NCBI RefSeq assembly: GCF_907164915.1
Contig: NC_061864.1
Location: 22,354,616-22,418,615 of the forward strand
Direction of reading: 5' to 3'
Length of the DNA: 64,000 nt
DNA from: Impatiens glandulifera
Taxonomy: Eukaryota > Streptophyta > Magnoliopsida > Ericales > Balsaminaceae
In this document: in pieces, positions 57,989 to 64,000 of the stretch
Layout of the letters: each line of letters begins with the position of its first letter
How positions within the stretch are numbered: the first letter of the stretch is position 1
The notes under the pieces: generated by a model
The model's database searches: none
The model's input: only the letters and a program-made list of their open reading frames with translations
What the model was told of the DNA's origin: nothing
Translations under genes and position numbers: made by a program

Positions 57989-59184
57989 TGTGCAGGTACT
58001 GAACGAACCGGAACCGGAAATCCTGCATCAATAATCGGTTGCTATCACTTCAAAGAAACCGGCTTCAAGTGATCAAGATCAATGATCACAGGAACCGGCT
58101 TCACTTTCTCAAGCAACCGGTTAGCAAAGAACAGAAGACTACACTTCAACCGGATCATAATGCACAAAGACACAGAAACCGGAAAGTACAGATCAAAAGT
58201 CAGAAGATTCAAATCTCAAGAGTGACGTACTGTGACGGAAGAAACGTGTCTCGAAAAGATAAAAGAAGATCGGATCCGATCAGAAGCATGGGAGGAAAGC
58301 AATGATGCCTTGGTGATCCAATGCTGACGACCGGAAGCGGATGTTCAACACGTGTATCAATCTAAAAACCGGTTATGTCATCATCTGCTCAGAGTCACCT
58401 GCATGAATGCCAGGTGTTGAGGAAGTTGAAGCGTGCAAGAAATCCTCCTGCAGATAGGCGTGCTAATGATCAACCAATCCGCAAGAGAGAGAAGAAAGTA
58501 GCCGTTAGCCACTTTCAGCTATAAAAGGAAGATCAAACGTCTTCATTTAATGCAGTTGTGAATACGAGAAATTGGGTAGTTGAAATTGTGAAAGTCACAA
58601 AGCATTCAATTCTAGAGAGATAAAGTTCTATATTCTAAAGTCGGTTTGCCTAAAACCGGAAGTTACTTGTGTGATATTGTATTGAGTTGTTGTATTACAT
58701 CAAAGTGTGAGTTTGGTGTAACCGGCGAGTAGCGAAGTTGGGCTCGACCGGAAGTGTAAATTGTAACTCTAAAGAGTTAGTGAAGATCCTTCTCATAATC
58801 TGAGAAGAAGGGGTGACGTAGGAGGGTTTGCTCCGAACATCCATAAACAAATTTCCTTGTCTTGTGTTCTTTCATTTCGCTTTCATTTCCTGCTGTCTTA
58901 CCATAAACCGCAAACCAATCATACTTCCAAAACCGGTCACTCACTCTCGTTAAACATCTTCCTCCTTAAACATCATCTAAAAGTCGCAAACGTTGCTTCA
59001 ACCTGAAACAGACACTTCCGCCCTTGAACACCGGTTCAAGAGTCTGTGACAGGCTGTGCAGTGCTGAGAACGGTTTTAGTCTCTAACCGGACTATCACCA
59101 AGTTGTGTGTGTTGTTGTAAGCGGCCTCCTTTACTCAAAACCGGAAAACACCCCGGTCCTCCAAGGGCGTCCCCGATCCTAACA
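57989..59184 (+). repeat. 5' LTR of the young copia element
   Basis: It starts TGTGCAGG (preceded by TTTCA) and ends CCTAACA, imperfect inverted termini with TG...CA, followed by AG and the PBS. It is studded with ACCGG motifs and distinctly GC-richer than the region. The 3' LTR lies beyond the window, so the left boundary rests on termini and composition only. Confidence 0.7.
58521..58528 (+). promoter_or_regulatory. TATA box of the copia LTR
   Basis: CTATAAAAGG in the middle of the LTR marks the expected U3/R boundary about 30 bp downstream. Confidence 0.6.
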
Positions 59185-59186
59185 AG

Positions 59187-59198
59187 TGGTATCAGAGC
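59187..59198 (+). other. Primer-binding site (tRNA-iMet)
   Basis: TGGTATCAGAGC, the standard plant copia PBS complementary to the 3' end of initiator Met-tRNA, two bases after the LTR. Confidence 0.9.
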
Positions 59199-59225
59199 CA
59201 GGTTCTTAGCACTCAAGCAACCAAA

Positions 59226-61076
59226 ATGGTGGGAAGCATGACTCACAGCGACAAGCCGCCAATGCTAAACAGCGAAGCATTTAGCAGTTGGAAGAAGCAG
59301 ATGTATCTACATCTGATAACGCTAGATGATGAGATGAGCCGAGTCCTGAAAGAAGGACCGATCAAGATTAACAAGGAGGAAAGCCAGTGGACAAGTGAAG
59401 ATCGGAGAAGAAGCAACCTGGACAACCATTGCATGAGGCACATCTATAAAGCCATAGATAACAACACTTTGAACAAAATATCAGAGTGCGAAAATGCAAA
59501 GGAAGCCTGGGAAACGATTATCCAGATTCACGAGGGAAACGAAAGAACCAAGGAAAATAAAATCTTGGTGGCTACGCAGAAGTATGAGAACATAAGGATG
59601 AAACCGGGAGAAAATATGAAAGAATTTAGCAACCGATTCACCAGCGTAGTAAGCGAGCTTCAGACACTCGGAAAGAAGTATGACAACCGAGAAGTGATAA
59701 TCAAAGCTCTAAGATCCTTGCCAAGCACGTGGGATATCAAGACCATGGTGATGAGGGAATCCAACACCCTTGGGCAGATGAAGTTGCACGATGTGTTTGA
59801 GGACTTGAAAGCCTACGAGTTCGAGATCAATTCTCGGATCGAAGATGAAACATCAACATCTACCGCAACAAGAGCTTTGGTTACATCGGTGGAACCGGCG
59901 GCTCCAGTAACAACCGCACCGGCTCCAGTCAAAAACACCGATCAGATAACCGACGATGTGATGGCGATGCTAGCCCAGAAATTCGGAAAATTCATGAAGA
60001 AGAGCCAGCCACCATCTAATAATGACTTTAATTATAACTATGTAGATAAATCAAACAAAAGATGCTATAACTGTGATGGCTTTGGACATTTCAGGTCAGA
60101 ATGTAGAAAACCAAGAAGAGACGATAGAAAACCGGAGGGAAATTATCAAGGAAATTATCAAGGGAATAATTATCAAGGCAACCGGTATCAAGGAAACAAC
60201 TATCGGGGAAACAACAATAACCAACGAAACGACTACCGAAGAAATGATGATCAACGTGCTGATGAAGGAAAGGAGATCCAAAAAGCTCTCATTGCATCAG
60301 ACGGTGGAAGTGAATGGGCATATTCCGACAATGAAGATGGTGATGAGAAAGTAACATGCTTCATGGCAAACGACGAAGAGGTATTTGACTTCTCTTCTGA
60401 TGAATTTACTAAGGAAGATCTAGTTTCTGCACTCAACCAAATGGTTGCTGAGTTCAGAAATATATCTGCGTATATGCCAGCATCTGTAGAAACTAAAAAC
60501 GAACAAATAAATGATGAAAACGATAAAACATATGAGATTAAAACACATGAACCGGATGAACTATTCTCGGATGATGAGAAGACAGTTCAACCGGGAATGG
60601 AAACTGATGAGCGAGCAATGTACGTTACGGCTGCGTGGGAGAGATCACGTCAAGCAGTAAAACAAATGTGTAACTATAAACGACATCCGAAATGTAGATA
60701 TGGTATCGGTTATGATCCAAGTAAACAAAATGAAGTAAAACAATCTAACGGGATGAAACTAACGAAAAATAATCTTCCGTTCATAAAATTTGTCAAAAGT
60801 TCACAAACAGAAAATGAACTAAAACCGGAAGAAACGCTTAAGTATGTAGGTCCCAACGAATCTGAAAAATGGCTTCATCCTGAGAAAATGAAAGCCAACC
60901 GGAAACCGAATAAAAATAATAAAAACCGACATCAAAGAAGTCCATCACCACATAAGGCATTCTTGAGCAATGACCAAGAAGTTAAGCCAAACATTATCAA
61001 AACAATAACAGGGAAAGTGATCCGACTAATTCAAGTCTGGATCCCAAAGGGACTAATCAACCATGGACCCAACTAA
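59226..61076 (+). CDS. gag: copia Gag polyprotein, intact
   Basis: 616 residues beginning 28 bp after the PBS at the first ATG (AAAATGG context). The N-terminal half is the plant copia Gag core ([20 protein letters not shown] ... [14 protein letters not shown] ... [18 protein letters not shown]). This assembles virus-like particles around the element RNA. A perfect CCHC zinc knuckle, [14 protein letters not shown], sits at residues 280-293 and binds RNA. It is followed by an Asn/Gln/Gly-rich low-complexity run (about 305-345, [13 protein letters not shown] repeats) and then an acidic C-terminal region unusual in short copia Gags, making it long for the group. It ends [13 protein letters not shown] with TAA, and the next in-frame codons read MWVPK, as if a Gag-Pol join was once continuous here. 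No internal stops, so the element is young. Confidence 0.9.
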   Translation: MVGSMTHSDKPPMLNSEAFSSWKKQMYLHLITLDDEMSRVLKEGPIKINKEESQWTSEDRRRSNLDNHCMRHIYKAIDNNTLNKISECENAKEAWETIIQIHEGNERTKENKILVATQKYENIRMKPGENMKEFSNRFTSVVSELQTLGKKYDNREVIIKALRSLPSTWDIKTMVMRESNTLGQMKLHDVFEDLKAYEFEINSRIEDETSTSTATRALVTSVEPAAPVTTAPAPVKNTDQITDDVMAMLAQKFGKFMKKSQPPSNNDFNYNYVDKSNKRCYNCDGFGHFRSECRKPRRDDRKPEGNYQGNYQGNNYQGNRYQGNNYRGNNNNQRNDYRRNDDQRADEGKEIQKALIASDGGSEWAYSDNEDGDEKVTCFMANDEEVFDFSSDEFTKEDLVSALNQMVAEFRNISAYMPASVETKNEQINDENDKTYEIKTHEPDELFSDDEKTVQPGMETDERAMYVTAAWERSRQAVKQMCNYKRHPKCRYGIGYDPSKQNEVKQSNGMKLTKNNLPFIKFVKSSQTENELKPEETLKYVGPNESEKWLHPEKMKANRKPNKNNKNRHQRSPSPHKAFLSNDQEVKPNIIKTITGKVIRLIQVWIPKGLINHGPN

Positions 61077-64000
61077 ATGTGGGTACCAAAAAGTTGTAAA
61101 TAATTATTTGCTGCAGGTTAGGAGGAGCAACCGGTTGAAGAATTCTGAATGGTACTTGGACAGTGGATGTTCAAGGCACATGACCGGAAACAAGGAGCTA
61201 CTGACCGACATCAAGTACGAAACCGGAGCACTCATCACATTCGGGGATAACTCAAAAGGTAAAACTGTGGGCAAGGGTAAGATTGTCCATGGTGAACTTT
61301 CCATAAATAATGTGTTATTGGTAGAAAAGCTGAGTTTTAATTTATTAAGCATAAGTCAGATGTGTGATGTGGGATTTAAGGTTGAATTTCATAAAAACTC
61401 ATGCTTAGTCAAGAATCAAAATGATGAAACCTTGTTAACCGGTAACCGGATAGGAAACATTTACAAAGTAAACTGGAAAACAGATTTCGAAAAACCTGTG
61501 TGTATGATAGCCGGAAATGATCCAAATTGGCTTTGGCATAAACGGCTAAACCACTTGAACTTCAAAACGATTAACTTTATTTGTTCCAAGGAACTGGTTC
61601 ACGGTTTTCCAAATGTTAAATTTTCAAAAGATAAAGTATGTGCTGCATGTCAAATGGGAAAACAAGTGAAATCATCTTTTAAAAGTAAAGGAAATTATCA
61701 ATCTGAAAGATGTTTGGAACTGTTGCACATGGACTTGTTCGGTCCGGTTAGAGTAACTAGTTTAGGAGGCATGCATTATACTATGGTAGTTATTGATGAT
61801 TATTCTAAATTTACTTGGGTTACTTTTCTAGCTTCTAAAAATCAAGCTGCTTCAAACTTGATTAAACTGATTTTGAGAATACAAAATGAAAAATCTATTC
61901 GAGTAAACAAAATTAGAAGTGATAGAGGAACTGAATTCATTAATAACAATTTAACTACTTTTCTTGATGATTCCGGTATTAGGCACGAGTTGTCTAGTGC
62001 CAGAACTCCTCAACAAAACGGCCTGGCTGAGAGAAGAAACCGAACTCTCAAGGAAGCCGCAAGGTCAATGATAGCTGATTCGGGTATCGCTCAAAAGTTT
62101 TGGGCTGAAGCTATCAACACTGCTTGTTATACACAAAATCGATCTCTAGTAACTAAACGGTTTTCAAAAACTCCTTTTGAAATCTATTTTGACAAAATTC
62201 CAAATGTACGGTATTTTCGAATTTTTGGTAGTAAATGCTTTGTTCACAATAACGGCAAGAAGTACTTGACCGCTTTTGATGCTAAATCCGATGAGGGAAT
62301 AATGTTGGGATATTCAGCTGTAAGTAAAGCGTACCGAGTATATAATACTAGGACTTTAACAGTTGAAGAAACCGCACACGTTGTTTTCGATGAATCGGTT
62401 GAGCGAAACACTGCATTACCCTTCGACCTTCACAACAGAATGGAAAATTTCAATATCTATTCTGATGATGAAGACGAGGTTCCGGTTTTTAGACATTTTG
62501 TCAAGGACCAAGCGGTTGATGTTGAAATCCAACCTGATCAAGCTGCCTTACCGCAGAAAGCTGACGCTTCAGTTTCTACTGAAGAAATCGGTCGGTCTGA
62601 CTCTGTTCAACCTACCGATCAGTCTAACCTTGATCAGCCAGCCGAAAGCTTGGTAGACACGTCTCGGATTAACCTCAGAAGGAACAAAAATCATCCTCTT
62701 GAACTAGTGATAGGTAACATATCCTCACCCGTCCGAACTAGGCAACAAAATTTGGATCACTATGGAAACTCTGCTTTCATATCACAAATTGAGCCGAAAA
62801 AGGTGGATGAAGCACTGTCAGATCCAGATTGGATCTTGGCAATGCAAGAGGAATTAAACGAGTTTGAGAGAAATAAAGTCTGGTACCTAGTTCCTAGACC
62901 GAAAAATAAACCGGTTATAGGCACACGATGGGTATTCAGAAATAAACTCGATGAAAACGGTTTAGTTACGAGGAACAAAGCCCGGTTAGTGGCTCAAGGC
63001 TATAAACAGGAAGAAGGCATTGATTTTGAAGAATCATTCGCACCTATAGCTAGACTTGAGGCCATTAGAATATTTTTAGCATATGCAGCTTTCAAAAAGT
63101 TTAAAGTTTATCAAATGGATGTAAAAAGCGCTTTTCTAAACGGTAAAGTAAATGAAGAGGTGTATGTTAATCAACCTCCAGGTTTCAAAAATTCAGAACA
63201 CGAAAATCACGTTTACCGGCTGAATAAAGCCCTTTACGGTTTGAAACAAGCACCAAGAGCTTGGTACGATACTTTGACTCAATTTCTTTTTGATCACAAA
63301 TTTACAATCGGTTCAGTAGATAAAACCTTATTTAAATTTGAAAGAAAGGAGCAAATTTTACTTGTTCAGATTTATGTTGATGACATCATATTCAGATCAA
63401 CCGATCCAAAGCTATGTGACAAATTTTCGAAAATGATGACTGATAGATTTCAAATGAGTATGATGGGGGAAATGAGTTTCTTTCTAGGACTTCAGGTTAA
63501 GCAGATGGAAGCCGGAATCTTCATAAGCCAACCGAAGTATACAGCCGAACTGCTGAAGAGATTTGGGATGGATACTTGTGCCGAAGCGGCTACGCCAATG
63601 AGTCCTTCCGTGAAGCTGGACAAAGATGAAGATGGTCAAGCCGTTGACATCACAGCATATCGAGGAATGATCGGTTCGCTGTTATATCTCACAGCCAGCC
63701 GACCTGATATTCTGTTTGCGGTTGGAGTATGCGGGAGGTTCCAGGCAAATCCAAAGCAATCTCATTATACGGCGGCTAAGAGAATCTTAAAATATCTAAA
63801 GGGAACTCAAGAAGTGGGACTCTGGTATCCAAAAGACTCGAGCTTCAGCCTAATAAGCTATTCCGATGCCGATTACGCGGGATGCAAAATCGACAGAAAG
63901 AGTACAAGTGGAACCTGCCAGTTTCTGGGTGACCGGTTAGTTACCTGGAGCAGCAAGAAGCAAACGTCAGTTACAACGTCAACCGCAGAGGCGGAGTACT
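61063..64000 (+). CDS. pol: copia Pol polyprotein (PR-IN-RT-RNase H), cut by window end
   Basis: Open for 979 codons to the window edge, in the +1 frame relative to gag. An ATG at 61063 overlaps the gag end by 14 bp, and the frame is closed just upstream by TAA 61054-61056. Order: aspartic protease [10 protein letters not shown] (D at residue 33); pre-integrase zinc region [15 protein letters not shown] ... CAACQMGK; integrase catalytic D ([10 protein letters not shown]), D (SDRGTEF) and E ([16 protein letters not shown]); RT with [23 protein letters not shown] and YVDD at 63373-63384; RNase H with [18 protein letters not shown], ending in STAEAEY. All catalytic residues visible are intact. 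IN-before-RT order defines Ty1/copia. Gag and Pol in different frames suggests frameshifting, re-initiation or a single indel. The rest of RNase H and the 3' LTR lie outside the window. Confidence 0.92.
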   Translation, partial: MDPTKCGYQKVVNNYLLQVRRSNRLKNSEWYLDSGCSRHMTGNKELLTDIKYETGALITFGDNSKGKTVGKGKIVHGELSINNVLLVEKLSFNLLSISQMCDVGFKVEFHKNSCLVKNQNDETLLTGNRIGNIYKVNWKTDFEKPVCMIAGNDPNWLWHKRLNHLNFKTINFICSKELVHGFPNVKFSKDKVCAACQMGKQVKSSFKSKGNYQSERCLELLHMDLFGPVRVTSLGGMHYTMVVIDDYSKFTWVTFLASKNQAASNLIKLILRIQNEKSIRVNKIRSDRGTEFINNNLTTFLDDSGIRHELSSARTPQQNGLAERRNRTLKEAARSMIADSGIAQKFWAEAINTACYTQNRSLVTKRFSKTPFEIYFDKIPNVRYFRIFGSKCFVHNNGKKYLTAFDAKSDEGIMLGYSAVSKAYRVYNTRTLTVEETAHVVFDESVERNTALPFDLHNRMENFNIYSDDEDEVPVFRHFVKDQAVDVEIQPDQAALPQKADASVSTEEIGRSDSVQPTDQSNLDQPAESLVDTSRINLRRNKNHPLELVIGNISSPVRTRQQNLDHYGNSAFISQIEPKKVDEALSDPDWILAMQEELNEFERNKVWYLVPRPKNKPVIGTRWVFRNKLDENGLVTRNKARLVAQGYKQEEGIDFEESFAPIARLEAIRIFLAYAAFKKFKVYQMDVKSAFLNGKVNEEVYVNQPPGFKNSEHENHVYRLNKALYGLKQAPRAWYDTLTQFLFDHKFTIGSVDKTLFKFERKEQILLVQIYVDDIIFRSTDPKLCDKFSKMMTDRFQMSMMGEMSFFLGLQVKQMEAGIFISQPKYTAELLKRFGMDTCAEAATPMSPSVKLDKDEDGQAVDITAYRGMIGSLLYLTASRPDILFAVGVCGRFQANPKQSHYTAAKRILKYLKGTQEVGLWYPKDSSFSLISYSDADYAGCKIDRKSTSGTCQFLGDRLVTWSSKKQTSVTTSTAEAEY

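Noticed and set aside
57671..58031. Minus-strand frames of 82 and 60 residues
   Set aside because: No domain, and they overlap the GC-rich island and the LTR boundary. Probably chance.

Overview
The window reads as intergenic-rich nuclear DNA of a flowering plant, most likely a eudicot. It is very AT-rich, has spliced genes with GT-AG introns, and carries plant-type transposons throughout. I found no bacterial operons, CRISPR arrays or rRNA/tRNA genes. The species cannot be named from the sequence alone.

Only three host genes look intact. (1) A seven-exon RING-CH (MARCH-type) membrane E3 ubiquitin ligase on the minus strand, 7578-8955. (2) An intronless E-class PPR protein on the minus strand, 17660-19120. 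(3) A small serine-rich protein on the plus strand, 33404-34024. They belong to unrelated pathways and each has its own promoter.

The rest is repeats. 1-6.3 kb: Helitron fragment, hAT-like element, MITEs, and a possible solo LTR carrying a GC-rich minisatellite. 10.1-11.3 kb: first block of a degenerate ~72-bp minisatellite. 13.6-16.8 kb: decayed Ty1/copia element. 20.14-22.97 kb: a TIR element with ~0.75-kb inverted arms. Its unique core holds fragments of two unrelated plant genes, an early-nodulin-like phytocyanin exon and a NOI/RIN4-type fragment, so it looks like a gene-capturing (Pack-type) transposon. 23.8-25.1 kb: a SINE with target-site duplication, a MITE and a PIF/Harbinger-like element. 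25.8-27.6 kb: head-to-tail Helitrons whose repeated ~292-bp unit carries a tRNA-like pol III promoter relic. 28-33 kb: LINE trace and AT-rich DNA.

34.7-53.8 kb is a direct segmental duplication (copy A 34672-46362, copy B 48400-53822). Copy A was interrupted by a Ty1/copia element (38465-45711), and copy B preserves the empty site. That copia ends in a striking array: exactly six 421-bp tandem copies of its RNase H end. 57.99-64 kb is a much younger Ty1/copia element (5' LTR, PBS, gag, pol). Its gag and pol are intact, and the window edge cuts it inside RNase H.

The best candidates for something undescribed are the two-gene capture element with its palindromic GC-rich TIR minisatellites, the copia RNase H tandem array, and the tandem Helitron/tRNA-like array. 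All coordinates and alignments were made by eye, so element boundaries are approximate unless a target-site duplication is given.
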